This document shows positions 1 to 7,816 of a DNA stretch of 64,000 bases, in pieces. How positions within the stretch are numbered: position 1 is the first letter of the stretch; each line of letters starts with the position of its first letter. The translations under genes were made by a program, and so were the position numbers. The notes below the pieces were generated by a model. That model had not been told where the DNA came from. It saw only the letters and a list, made by a program, of their open reading frames with translations, and did no database searches. Origin of the DNA: Acidobacteriota bacterium (GTDB taxonomy: Bacteria > Acidobacteriota > Thermoanaerobaculia > Gp7-AA8); NCBI GenBank assembly GCA_003223645.1, contig QHVT01000017.1, positions 62,001-126,000 of the forward strand. Direction: 5' to 3'.

Positions 1-41
1 GCGCGCGGTTGCGGTGTAGCGCCTGCACCACACGACAAAGC

Positions 42-78
42 AAAAAAAGACCTCCGCGTTTCCGCGGAGGTCTTTCGT
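42..78 (-). terminator. Intrinsic terminator of first beta-helix gene
   Basis: An 11-bp GC-rich stem (AGACCTCCGCG with its complement) around a TTTC loop. On the minus strand it is followed by a run of seven T. It lies just past the stop codon of the gene at 102-1034. The plus strand also ends in a T run, so it may work both ways. Nearly the same hairpin follows the two paralogues. Confidence 0.85.
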
Positions 79-101
79 TTTTGGTGCGTTGAGATGGGCG
101 A

Positions 102-1034
102 TTACGGGTGACCGAGCGTCACGACCGCGGTGCCGATGACGTCGCCGCCGGTGTTGTTGCCGAAGGCGTTGTTGCCGAAGCCGTTCACCGTGCTGCCGGT
201 GTTGTTGATGCCGCCGGCGCCGTTGCCGAAGAACGAGCAGCCGTCGATGAACGTCGTCGCGCCGGAGGCATTCACAATGCCGGCCGCGCCGTTGTTGCTG
301 AAGTCGCTATCGATGAAGGCCATCTGGATCGAGGTACCAAACACGTTCACGCCGTTGGCACCGTTCTGCTGGATCTGCGAGGACGTGACCGTGCCCTTCG
401 TGTTGTTCTGAAGGCGCAGGCCGTCACCGGCCGACTGGCGCGAGCGGATGTCGTTCAGCGAGAGCGTGACGGTCTGAGCGGCGCCCGGAGCCGTGACGAT
501 GCCGTGCTGCGTCGTGTGGCGGATGTCCACGTCGTTCATGAACACCTTCGTGCCGGTGTTGTTCGTCAGGATCTCGACGCCGCGCTGCTGATGCTGGATC
601 TCCATATGCTCGAGATGGAGGCTGTGCGCGACCGTGCTGAGGTCCTTGACGCCGTCGACGCCGGGCGTGCTGAAGCCGTTGATGCCGATCCAGCGAAGGA
701 TGACCGTGTTGCAGGCATCGCTGGCCGTCAGATTGACGATGATGCCGTTGAAGCCGGGGTTGGCGATGCCGGCAATCTGGCCGTAGCCGCTGATCGTGAT
801 CGACTTCGTGATCGTGACGGTGCCGAAACCGCCCGGATCGAGCACGTCGATCTCGCCGCACGAGGCGGTCTTGCTGATCGCGCCCGCGAAGGTCTTGCAG
901 GGCGCGGTGCGGCTGCACGGATTGGCATCGTCGCCGACGCCGGACACCCACGTACGCGTCGCCTGGGCACTCAGCGAAGTGGCGATGAACAGACAACAAA
1001 GGATTGCGAAAACGAACAGAACTCTATTCTTCAT
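102..1034 (-). CDS. Secreted right-handed beta-helix repeat protein (paralogue 1)
   Basis: A 310-residue protein with an N-terminal signal peptide (MKNRVLF, hydrophobic core, cleavage near SAQA). After it come a conserved TRTWVSGVGDDANPC segment and short repeats rich in Asn, Gly, Thr and Val, typical of right-handed parallel beta-helices (NosD/pectate-lyase-like fold). The start is fixed by a perfect AGGAGG 10 nt upstream; the open frame runs further upstream but reads through leader DNA. The protein is probably exported to the periplasm, cell surface or medium. No catalytic residues can be named, so an adhesin or polysaccharide-binding role is only a guess. It is the first of three tandem paralogues. 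Paired cysteines (NPCSRTAPCKT, ACGEIDVLDPGGFG) are conserved in all three and may form disulfides. Confidence 0.85.
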   Translation of the reverse strand: MKNRVLFVFAILCCLFIATSLSAQATRTWVSGVGDDANPCSRTAPCKTFAGAISKTASCGEIDVLDPGGFGTVTITKSITISGYGQIAGIANPGFNGIIVNLTASDACNTVILRWIGINGFSTPGVDGVKDLSTVAHSLHLEHMEIQHQQRGVEILTNNTGTKVFMNDVDIRHTTQHGIVTAPGAAQTVTLSLNDIRSRQSAGDGLRLQNNTKGTVTSSQIQQNGANGVNVFGTSIQMAFIDSDFSNNGAAGIVNASGATTFIDGCSFFGNGAGGINNTGSTVNGFGNNAFGNNTGGDVIGTAVVTLGHP

Positions 1035-1042
1035 GTGGAAAC

Positions 1043-1099
1043 ATCCTCCTAGCGGACACTGACGGGGCCTGCGCTCACTGACGCCGCTACGCGCGGCGT
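1043..1099 (-). promoter_or_regulatory. Conserved leader hairpin and Shine-Dalgarno, paralogue 1
   Basis: On the minus strand a GCCGC-loop-GCGGC hairpin (1081-1099) and a GCAGGCCCC block precede AGGAGG (1045-1050). The same order and nearly the same sequence lie in front of both paralogues, so the 5' untranslated region is conserved as well as the gene. It could be a duplication relic or a cis-regulatory structure. Confidence 0.5.
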
Positions 1100-1195
1100 G
1101 ATCTCTCTGTTTGCTGAAAAGCGGGACTTGGAACGGGGATGATAGCACCTTTGCGTTCCCAGGGAAGTCCCGCCGGAGACGCGTTTCCGGAAGTA

Positions 1196-1232
1196 CAAAA
1201 AAAGGCCTCCGCGTTTCCGCGGAGGCCTTTTG
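1196..1232 (-). terminator. Intrinsic terminator of second beta-helix gene
   Basis: Stem GGCCTCCGCG/CGCGGAGGCC with loop TTTC, followed on the minus strand by a T run. It differs from the terminator at 42-78 by about one base pair and lies 24 bp past the stop codon of the gene at 1256-2191. Confidence 0.85.
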
Positions 1233-1255
1233 CGTGGGATGCGTGAGAGTTGCGG

Positions 1256-2191
1256 CTACGGGTGCGCGAGCGTGTTGACCGCGTTGCCGATGACGTCGCC
1301 GCCGGTGTTGTTGCCGAAGGCGTTGTTGGCGAAGCCGTTCATCGTGCTGCCGACGTTGTTGACGCCGCCGTTGCCGTTGCCGAAGAACGAGCAGCCGTCG
1401 ATGAACGTGGTGGCGCCCGAAGCGTTCACGAGTCCGGCCTGCGTGTTGTTGCTGAAGTCGGTGTCGACGAACGCCATCTGGACCGAGACTCCGAAGATGT
1501 TCGCGCCGTTTCCGGTGTTCCCCTGGAACTGCGAGTTGGTGACCGTGCCTTTTGCGTTGTTCTGCAGGCGCAGACCGTCGCCCGCCGACTGGCGCGAGCG
1601 GATGTCCTGCAGGTCCATCGTCACGGTCTGGCCGGCGGCCGGGCGAATGTCGATGCCCTGGACCGTCGTGTGACGGATGTCGACGTCTTTCATGAAGAGC
1701 TTCGTACCGGTGTTGTTGGTCGCCATGTCGACGCCGCGCTGCTGGTGCTGGATCTCCATGTGCTCGAGGTGCAGGCTGTGCGCGACCGTGCTGACGTCGC
1801 GAACGGCCGAGAGACCGATGGAGCCGGCGCCGTTGATGCCGAGCCAGCGCAGAATGACGGTATTGCAGGCGTCGCTCGCCGTCAGGTTGATGATGGCGCC
1901 GTTCACGAGCGCGTTCAGGATGCCGCCGCCCTGGCCATAGCCGTTGATCGTGATCGACTTCGTGATGGTGACGGCGCCGAAGCCGCCCGGATCGAGAACG
2001 TCGATCTCGCCGCACGCCGCGGTCTTGCTGATCGCGCCCGCGAACGTCTTGCAGGGAGCGGTGCGGCTGCACGGATTGGCATCGTCGCCGACGCCCGAAA
2101 CCCACGTGCGCGTCGCCTGCGCGCTCATCGTCGTGGCGAGAAACAGACAGCCGAGAACCGTGAGAGAGAGCAGAATTTTGTTGATCTTCAT
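1256..2191 (-). CDS. Secreted right-handed beta-helix repeat protein (paralogue 2)
   Basis: A 311-residue paralogue of the genes on either side. The signal peptide starts MKINKILLSL and ends near SAQA. The TRTWVSGVGDDANPC and EHMEIQHQQRGVD segments match paralogue 1 almost word for word, while the middle rungs of the helix (around AAGQTVTMDLQDIRS) vary. A TAGGAGGA Shine-Dalgarno sets the start at 2191; the longer open frame to 2302 is untranslated leader. The C-terminus ends in the family pattern of a His-Pro dipeptide before the stop. A structural or adhesive surface role is possible, but no catalytic motif is visible. Confidence 0.85.
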   Translation of the reverse strand: MKINKILLSLTVLGCLFLATTMSAQATRTWVSGVGDDANPCSRTAPCKTFAGAISKTAACGEIDVLDPGGFGAVTITKSITINGYGQGGGILNALVNGAIINLTASDACNTVILRWLGINGAGSIGLSAVRDVSTVAHSLHLEHMEIQHQQRGVDMATNNTGTKLFMKDVDIRHTTVQGIDIRPAAGQTVTMDLQDIRSRQSAGDGLRLQNNAKGTVTNSQFQGNTGNGANIFGVSVQMAFVDTDFSNNTQAGLVNASGATTFIDGCSFFGNGNGGVNNVGSTMNGFANNAFGNNTGGDVIGNAVNTLAHP

Positions 2192-2197
2192 GGGTAA

Positions 2198-2257
2198 ACC
2201 GTTCCTCCTAAAATTGACACCTGGGGCCTGCGCTCGAATTCGGCCGCTACACGCGGC
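2198..2257 (-). promoter_or_regulatory. Conserved leader hairpin and Shine-Dalgarno, paralogue 2
   Basis: GCCGC-TACAC-GCGGC hairpin (2243-2257), the GGGGCCTGCG block and TCCTCCT (2203-2209, read as AGGAGGA on the minus strand), in the same order as the leaders of paralogues 1 and 3. The gap 2258-2454 further upstream holds no gene. Part of it (about 2381-2435) resembles 3560-3613, showing that the duplicated unit includes promoter DNA. Confidence 0.5.
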
Positions 2258-2454
2258 ACGGGTACTTGATTGGTCAGCGGGGAGATCCCGCCGCATACGC
2301 ACGTTTTCCTGCGACTCATCCCTCTGGAGGCAACCCTCACATGCGGGTGCGCCGGTCAGTCGTGATTCGGATCTCGCGCAAGATGGATTCAGACTCTTAT
2401 CCGCGCCGTGATCCAGCTCACACTTTCATCGATCAATTTAGGAAGTCCGGGAAA

Positions 2455-2488
2455 CAAAAAGGCCTCCGCGTTTCCGCGGAGGCCTTTG
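2455..2488 (-). terminator. Intrinsic terminator of third beta-helix gene
   Basis: GGCCTCCGCG/CGCGGAGGCC stem with TTTC loop and a five-T tail on the minus strand, 22 bp past the stop codon of the gene at 2511-3458. It is the third copy of the same terminator. Confidence 0.82.
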
Positions 2489-2510
2489 GATTGATGGCTT
2501 TGCGTCGCGA

Positions 2511-3458
2511 TTACGGGTGCGGGTCCGTGACGACCGCCGGTCCGATGACGTCGCCGCCGGTGTTGTTGCCGAAGCTGTTATTGCCGAAGCCGTGCATCGT
2601 GCTTCCGGTGTTGTTGATGCCGCCGGCGCCGTTGCCGGAGAACGAGCAGCCGTCGATGAACGTATTCGCGCCGGAGGCGTTCACGAGACCGGCCGCGCCG
2701 TTATTGCTCATGTCGGTGCTGACGAACTTCATCGCGATGGAACTGCCGAAGATGTTCACGCCGTTCGCGTTGTTCTGCTCGATCTGTGAATCCGTGACTG
2801 TGCCCTTCGCGTTGTTCTGAAGGCGCAGGCCGTCGCCCGCCGACTGGCGCGAGCGAAGGTTGTGCAGCGACAGGATCACCTGCTGGCCGGCAGTCGGGTG
2901 AATGTCGATGCCGTGGGCGGTCGTGTGGCGGATGTCGACGTCCTTCATGTAGACACGGACCGGGTTCGCATTCGTGGCGATGTCGAGGCCGCGTCCCTGG
3001 TGCTGGATGTCGACGTGCTCGATGTGCAGGCTGTGCGCGATCGTGCTCACGTCGCGGATGCCGTTCAGTCCGAATACGCCGGCAGACGGAACGCCGTTGA
3101 TCGAGATCTTGCGGAGAATGACGGTATTGCAGACGTCGGACGCCGTGATGTTGATCACGACGCCGTTGACGCCGCCGCTGTTCAGAATCGACGCCAGCGT
3201 GCCTTCGCCGTTGATGGTGATCGACTTCGTGATCGTGACGGCGCCGTACCCGCCCGGATCGAGAGCATCGATCTCGCCGCAGACGGCGGTCTTGCTGAAC
3301 GCTCCTGCGAAGGTCTTGCACGGGGCGGTGCGGCTGCACGGGTTGGCGTCGTTGCCGACACCCGACACCCACGTACGCGACGCCTGCGCGCCCGCCGTCA
3401 TGGCCAGGAACAGGCAAACGAGAACCGAGAGAGAAAGCAGAATTCTGTTGATCCTCAT
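2511..3458 (-). CDS. Secreted right-handed beta-helix repeat protein (paralogue 3)
   Basis: A 315-residue protein with signal peptide MRINRILLSLSVLVCLFLAM and cleavage near AGAQA. It follows the same plan as paralogues 1 and 2: SRTWVSGVGNDANPC, two cysteine pairs, then beta-helix rungs with NGVNIF and DMSNNGAAGLVNASG segments. Start from AAGGAGG 11 nt upstream. It has diverged a little more than the other two, for example at EHVDIQHQGRGLD. The three genes each have their own terminator and leader, so they look like independent transcription units made by tandem duplication rather than an operon. Confidence 0.85.
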   Translation of the reverse strand: MRINRILLSLSVLVCLFLAMTAGAQASRTWVSGVGNDANPCSRTAPCKTFAGAFSKTAVCGEIDALDPGGYGAVTITKSITINGEGTLASILNSGGVNGVVINITASDVCNTVILRKISINGVPSAGVFGLNGIRDVSTIAHSLHIEHVDIQHQGRGLDIATNANPVRVYMKDVDIRHTTAHGIDIHPTAGQQVILSLHNLRSRQSAGDGLRLQNNAKGTVTDSQIEQNNANGVNIFGSSIAMKFVSTDMSNNGAAGLVNASGANTFIDGCSFSGNGAGGINNTGSTMHGFGNNSFGNNTGGDVIGPAVVTDPHP

Positions 3459-3465
3459 GGGGTAA

Positions 3466-3526
3466 CTATCCTCCTTAGAATTGACACACTTGGGGCCTGC
3501 GATGATTTGCGCCGCTACGCCGCGGC
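3466..3526 (-). promoter_or_regulatory. Conserved leader hairpin and Shine-Dalgarno, paralogue 3
   Basis: Hairpin GCCGC/GCGGC (3511-3526), GGGGCCTGC block and CCTCCTT (3470-3476). The same layout precedes paralogues 1 and 2. Confidence 0.5.
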
Positions 3527-3629
3527 GCGATACTGATTTCGTTCAGTCGAGCGAATCTCGGATGGCGCGCAAGATGGGGTCGGATTCTCATTCGCGCCGT
3601 GATCCAGCGCACGTTTGTACAAGCGCCCT

Positions 3630-3635
3630 TACAAT
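3630..3635 (+). promoter_or_regulatory. Leaderless -10 element (TACAAT) for the HD-GYP gene
   Basis: TACAAT ends 7 nt before the GTG start at 3643, with no Shine-Dalgarno. Transcription would begin at or next to the start codon. This spacing recurs at many genes in the window. Confidence 0.6.
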
Positions 3636-3642
3636 CTCGCCC

Positions 3643-5352
3643 GTGCAACTCGAGGTGGAGGAGCTTCGGCCGAAGCTCAAAGAGGTCCTCTACGACTGCG
3701 CGGTGGAGATCCGCGCGAACAAGGCCGCGCTCTATCTTTTCGACGGAACGAACCGGTTCGAGCTGGTGACGGAGTACGGCTTTCGCTCCGGCATCCGCCA
3801 GTTCGCGGACTTCAATGATGTGCTCGTCGACCGCTGCGGACGCGGACGCACGCCGTTCTACATCAACGGAGTCGCGTCCGAGCCGCGCTTCTCGGAGCTG
3901 CTCTACGAGACGTCGACCGATCGCCTCCTCGCCGCTCCCCTCTACTCGCGCGGGAAACTCGTCGGCTTCATCGACATGCGCGACAAGGCGGGAAAGGCGC
4001 CGTTCGAACAGGCCGACCTCCCGAAGGCGCAGGAGATCGCCGACCGCATCGTCGCCATGTTCGCCGACATGAACATCTTCGGACATCGCTTCATCGCGCT
4101 GTCGCGACTGAGCGGCGCGCAGCAAGCGGCGGTCGAGACGACAGCAGGCGCTCCGGTCGTCAGCGACAAGCCGCCCGTCCGCGAGAAACCACTCTTCACG
4201 CCCCCTCCGCCACCTCCACCGCCGCCCCCCGTCCCGATGCCCGCGCCTACGGCCGAGCGTCCGCGCAGTCATCTCCCCGGTCTCGCCACACTCGTCATCG
4301 ACGCGCGCAACGCCGCGAGCCGTATCGACGCGGGGGCGACGCAGGAAACACTGAGCGAAGCGGAAGTCACCGCAGCGCGTGAAGTCCTCCGCTCCGTGCT
4401 CCTCATCCCCGGCGCCGTCGCCGCCATGTTCTCCGCCTTCGGCCACCTCGGCGGCGTCCAGGAGCTCGCCGCGCGCACCGCGATCGCCGATGACGCGCGC
4501 AATTTTCTGCAATCGAAGCTGAACGTCTGGCTGACCAAGCGGGGAGAAGCAGGCGGCTACGCGAAGACGTCCGTCACGACGCCGTTCGGCACCTCGGGTC
4601 TGCCGATCACCGCGAACGACTTGCACAAAGTCTTCACCGCGCCGCTCGTCACCGGATCGCTGCGCGGCCTGTATCTCACCGTCGGCTTCGCGTCGCCGCC
4701 CGATCGCGCAGCGCACGAATTGCTCGCCGTGCTGCACGGGCACATGCAACTCGTGCTCGAGCAGTCGGTGCAGCGCGGCGCGATGTCAGCGCTGCGCTTC
4801 CGAGTCGCGGAGAAACTCGTCGAGCCCGACTTCACGAAGTTTCCCGAGCTGCGCCGCCACACCGACGTCGTCGCCGGACTCGCCGAAGGATTCGCGCGCT
4901 TCCTGGCGATGACGCCCGCGGAAGTCGACAACGCGAAGTTGCTCGCCATCGTGCACGACGCCGGCCTGCGCCTCCTCGACTACGCACGCCTTTATCGCAA
5001 AAAGGACTTGAGCGAAGAAGAGCTGGCGTTCCTCCGCGAGCATCCCGCCGTCGGCGCCGCCCTCGTCGACCCGCTCCTCGGCTCCGAGATCGCGCGCGCC
5101 GTCCTCTGTCATCACGAGCGCCCCGACGGCCGCGGCTACCCGAACGAACTGCACGGCGACGAGATCCCGCTGCCCTCGCGCATCGTCGCGCTCTGCGATG
5201 CCTTCGCAACGATCACCGACCCCGGCAGCTACCAGCCGGCCGAGCCCGTGCAGACGGCGCTGACGACGATCTCACGCGCCGCGGGAACGCAGTTCGATGG
5301 CGAGCTGGCCGTGCGCTTCATCGATTTTATCCGCACCTCGGGGCGGGGGTGA
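3643..5352 (+). CDS. GAF - HD-GYP domain protein (probable c-di-GMP phosphodiesterase)
   Basis: A 569-residue cytoplasmic protein. Residues about 1-140 form a GAF-like sensor. A proline-rich linker (about 186-205) follows, then a second GAF-like region (about 215-380) and an HD-GYP domain (about 390-565). His438-Asp439 (VHDAGLRLL), His490-His491 (HHERPDGRGYP) and Gly498-Tyr499-Pro500 are all present, so the metal site and GYP motif look intact. HD-GYP enzymes cleave cyclic di-GMP to pGpG or GMP. The GTG start at 3643 is chosen because a TACAAT box lies 7 nt upstream and the GAF fold begins right after it; the open frame to 3481 would translate the leader of the divergent gene. It stands alone, divergent from the beta-helix genes. 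Confidence 0.85.
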   Translation: MQLEVEELRPKLKEVLYDCAVEIRANKAALYLFDGTNRFELVTEYGFRSGIRQFADFNDVLVDRCGRGRTPFYINGVASEPRFSELLYETSTDRLLAAPLYSRGKLVGFIDMRDKAGKAPFEQADLPKAQEIADRIVAMFADMNIFGHRFIALSRLSGAQQAAVETTAGAPVVSDKPPVREKPLFTPPPPPPPPPPVPMPAPTAERPRSHLPGLATLVIDARNAASRIDAGATQETLSEAEVTAAREVLRSVLLIPGAVAAMFSAFGHLGGVQELAARTAIADDARNFLQSKLNVWLTKRGEAGGYAKTSVTTPFGTSGLPITANDLHKVFTAPLVTGSLRGLYLTVGFASPPDRAAHELLAVLHGHMQLVLEQSVQRGAMSALRFRVAEKLVEPDFTKFPELRRHTDVVAGLAEGFARFLAMTPAEVDNAKLLAIVHDAGLRLLDYARLYRKKDLSEEELAFLREHPAVGAALVDPLLGSEIARAVLCHHERPDGRGYPNELHGDEIPLPSRIVALCDAFATITDPGSYQPAEPVQTALTTISRAAGTQFDGELAVRFIDFIRTSGRG

Positions 5353-5359
5353 CGCTGCC

Positions 5360-5460
5360 ATAGGACTTCTAGGAGCTATAGGACCTATAGACCCATAGGA
5401 CCTCTAGGAAGTCCTATAAGTCCTATCCGTCCTATAAGTCCTATCAGTCCTATACTCCGC
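5360..5460. repeat. Inverted array of 9-bp units (CCTATAAGT type)
   Basis: The right half is a run of CCTAT-based units (CCTATAAGT, CCTATCCGT, CCTATAAGT, CCTATCAGT). The left half carries the complementary TAGGACCTA-type units. Together they can form a long, imperfect hairpin filling the gap between the HD-GYP gene and gatC. The sequence is unlike the other repeat families here, but the architecture is the same. A TATACT box at its right edge, 7 nt before gatC, could be the gatC promoter. Confidence 0.7.
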
Positions 5461-5463
5461 CCC

Positions 5464-5769
5464 ATGAAAATCGATCGCGCGGAAGCGCGCCGCATCGCCG
5501 ATCTCGCGCATCTCGAATTCGATGACGCCGGTCTCGATCGGATGGCCGCGGAGATGACGAAGATCCTCACGTACATCGATCAGCTGCGCGAAGTGGACGT
5601 CGAGGGATTCGAAGAGCGCGAGCGACACGTAACGCCGATGCGCGAAGACGAGCCGCGGCCTTCAGTCGACCGGGAGGTCGCATTGAACGCCCGGGAGCAG
5701 GTCGCGCGCAACGCGCCGGCATGGCGCGACGGATTCTTCGTCGTCCCGAAGGTCATCGGCGGTGACTGA
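5464..5769 (+). CDS. gatC: Aspartyl/glutamyl-tRNA amidotransferase subunit C
   Basis: A 101-residue protein of the usual GatC length and pattern: MKIDRAEARRIADLAHLEFD at the N-terminus, a TYIDQLREVDVEGFEE centre and RNAPAWRDGFFVVPKVI at the C-terminus. GatC tethers GatA to GatB in the enzyme that converts misacylated Glu-tRNA(Gln) or Asp-tRNA(Asn) to the cognate Gln or Asn form. It overlaps gatA by 8 nt, so the two are translationally coupled. No gatB lies in the window. Confidence 0.95.
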   Translation: MKIDRAEARRIADLAHLEFDDAGLDRMAAEMTKILTYIDQLREVDVEGFEERERHVTPMREDEPRPSVDREVALNAREQVARNAPAWRDGFFVVPKVIGGD

Positions 5770-7153
5770 TCTTCTCGATCTGCCGTGGACGGAAGGGCGC
5801 GCGGACGTGTCGCCGCGCGAATACGTCGATGCGTGCCTGCGTGCGATCGAAGCGCGCGACGAGAAAGTGCACGCGTTTCTCCACGTGAACGCGGACGCGG
5901 ATGCAGCCGCGCTGCCGATCGCGATCAAGGACAACATCGTCGCGCGCAACATGCCGACGACGTGCGGCTCGCAAATCCTTCGCGACTTCGTCTCGCCGTT
6001 CGACGCGACCGTGGTCGAGCGGCTGCGCGCGTCCGGCGCGAGCATCGTCGGCAAAACGAACCTCGACGAATTCGCGATGGGCTCGTCCACCGAGCATTCG
6101 GCGTTCGGACCCGCGCGCAATCCGTGGGACCTTTCGCGCGTGGCCGGCGGCTCGTCCGGCGGCTCCGCCGCCGCCGTGGCCGCACGCATGGTACCGGCAG
6201 CACTCGGCTCGGAAACTGGCGGCTCGGTGCGGCAGCCCGCTGCGCTCTGCGGCGTCGTCGGCTTCAAGCCGACCTACGGCCGCGTGAGCCGCTGGGGACT
6301 CGTCGCGTTCGCGTCGGGCCTCGACCAGATCGGTGTGGTGACGAAGACCGTGCGCGACTGCGCGGAAGTCTTCGGCATCATCGCCGGCCATGACCCGCGC
6401 GACTCGACGTCGAGCACGCACGACGTCGACGACTACGCCGCCGACGTGAGCGCCGGAGTGAAAGGACTGCGTTTCGGAATCGTGCGCGAGGCGGTCGAGC
6501 AGCTCGGCGGCGAAGTGCGCGCGAACTTCGACGCAGCCGTCGACGTGCTTCGCCGCGGAGGCGCGATCATCGAAGAAGCGAGCGTGCCGTCGATCGGCTA
6601 CGCGATCGCGATCTACTACATCGTCGCGAACGCCGAGGCGAGCGCGAACCTGTCGCGCTTCGACGGCGTTCGTTACGGACATCGCAGCGAACGCGCGCGC
6701 ACGCTCGACGAGGTCTACTTCGACTCCCGCGGCGAAGGATTCGGCGCCGAAGTGAAACGCCGGATCATGCTCGGCACCTTCGCGCTGTCGTCCGGCTACT
6801 ACGACGCCTACTACGGCCGCGCCCAGCGCGTCCGCGCCAAACTGCGCCATGAATTCGAGGAAGCGTTCCGCTCCTTCGATTACCTCGTCACCCCGACCTC
6901 GCCCGAAGCCGCGTTCCCGATCGGCGCGAAGACCGAAGACCCGCTGGCGATGTATTTGAACGACGTCTTCACCGCGCCCGCAAATCTCGTCGGCACCCCC
7001 GCCATCGCCGTCCCGTCCGGGTTCAACGCGGAAGGACTCCCACTCTCGCTGCAGATCATGGGACCGCATTTCGGCGAACGCGCGCTGTTCCGGGCGGCGG
7101 GGTTTTTCGAGAACGAAACCGGATACTGGAAGAAGGCGCCTCTGAGCACTTGA
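5762..7153 (+). CDS. gatA: Aspartyl/glutamyl-tRNA amidotransferase subunit A
   Basis: A 463-residue amidase-signature enzyme that releases ammonia from glutamine for the GatCAB transamidation. The Ser-cisSer-Lys apparatus is visible: Lys56 in IAIKDNIV, the GGSSGGSAAA block around Ser131-Ser132, and the nucleophile Ser in ETGGSVRQPAALCG near residue 155. The FKPTYGRVSRWGLV motif follows. GTG start overlaps the gatC stop by 8 nt. It is slightly shorter than typical GatA (about 480 residues), mostly at the N-terminus, but no active-site block is missing. Confidence 0.95.
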   Translation: MTDLLDLPWTEGRADVSPREYVDACLRAIEARDEKVHAFLHVNADADAAALPIAIKDNIVARNMPTTCGSQILRDFVSPFDATVVERLRASGASIVGKTNLDEFAMGSSTEHSAFGPARNPWDLSRVAGGSSGGSAAAVAARMVPAALGSETGGSVRQPAALCGVVGFKPTYGRVSRWGLVAFASGLDQIGVVTKTVRDCAEVFGIIAGHDPRDSTSSTHDVDDYAADVSAGVKGLRFGIVREAVEQLGGEVRANFDAAVDVLRRGGAIIEEASVPSIGYAIAIYYIVANAEASANLSRFDGVRYGHRSERARTLDEVYFDSRGEGFGAEVKRRIMLGTFALSSGYYDAYYGRAQRVRAKLRHEFEEAFRSFDYLVTPTSPEAAFPIGAKTEDPLAMYLNDVFTAPANLVGTPAIAVPSGFNAEGLPLSLQIMGPHFGERALFRAAGFFENETGYWKKAPLST

Positions 7154-7269
7154 TCAAAGACGTGGCCTACGGGCCCACGAAGCGCGGCTCCGCCCCACGG
7201 AAGGCGTGATCGTAGCCCTCACCTCGGCGCGTGGTGTTGCCATCGGAGCGGCAAATGATTCGATGGCAC

Positions 7270-7500
7270 GAGTCATCAAATCAAGAACATGAATCATCAA
7301 ATCGAGAGCATGAGTCATCAAATCAAGAGCACCGAGTCATCGAATCAAGAGCAGGATTCATCAAATCGAGAACATGAGTCATTACATCAAGAGCACGATT
7401 CATCAAATCGAGAACATGAATCATCAAATCGAGAGCACGATTCATCAAATCGAGAACACGAGTCATCAAATCAAGAACACGAATCATCAAATCTATGCAT
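7270..7500. repeat. Tandem array of 21-bp direct repeats, 11 units
   Basis: Eleven head-to-tail copies of a unit like GAATCATCAAATCGAGAACA(T/C). They differ at a few fixed positions (GAA/GAG/GAT start; CGAGA/CAAGA; CAT/CAC end). One extra base at 7333 breaks the phase. There are no spacers, so this is not CRISPR. The unit equals seven codons and two DNA helical turns. Both strands stay open through it, but the predicted peptides are monotonous heptads and have no start signals. Confidence 0.9.
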
Positions 7501-7816
7501 CGAGTGATCGGCGATGTGGCGAATGTCTCCTTTAGGGGACAGGACTGGAAAAGCTCAAGTGGAGGACAGACAGTCTTGTCTGTCCGTTCCGGCATGGTCC
7601 GTGCCGAGTCGCGCGTGCGTCTAATTTTTCTTACGCGCTGCGTATAGCCGGTTGTACCCGGCTCCAATGATCCGCGCAGTGGTGCGCGTGCTTGCGAATC
7701 AATCCAACTCGTTGTCGCACCTGTAGTTGTGCGGAGTTTTGGATCGTCACCGGAACTGGTCTTCCGCTTGCGCTGACGACCCCTTGTCGTCAAATTCGAA
7801 AGGAGATCATTCCGAC
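7501..7816. other. Intergenic stretch with a short inverted repeat
   Basis: No gene is seen between the 21-bp array and the next coding sequence. The stretch holds one half-copy of the GTGGAGGACAGGCA family (7559-7585, an imperfect hairpin GGACAGAC/GTCTGTCC) and a small AGCCGG/CCGGCT hairpin near 7648. The preceding 7154-7269 also shows nothing recognisable. Confidence 0.6.

Noticed and set aside
102-2105. One 667-residue minus-strand protein across two beta-helix genes
   Set aside because: The first part is out of frame with paralogue 2 and has no coding character. A perfect Shine-Dalgarno and signal peptide start the real gene at 1034.
7270-7500. CRISPR array
   Set aside because: Units are head to tail with no spacers, vary internally, and no cas gene is nearby.
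7289-7507. Plus-strand open frame with heptad-like peptide (SSNREHE)
   Set aside because: It follows the 21-bp repeat exactly, has no ribosome-binding or -10 signal, and the opposite strand is open as well. It is a result of unit length divisible by 3.
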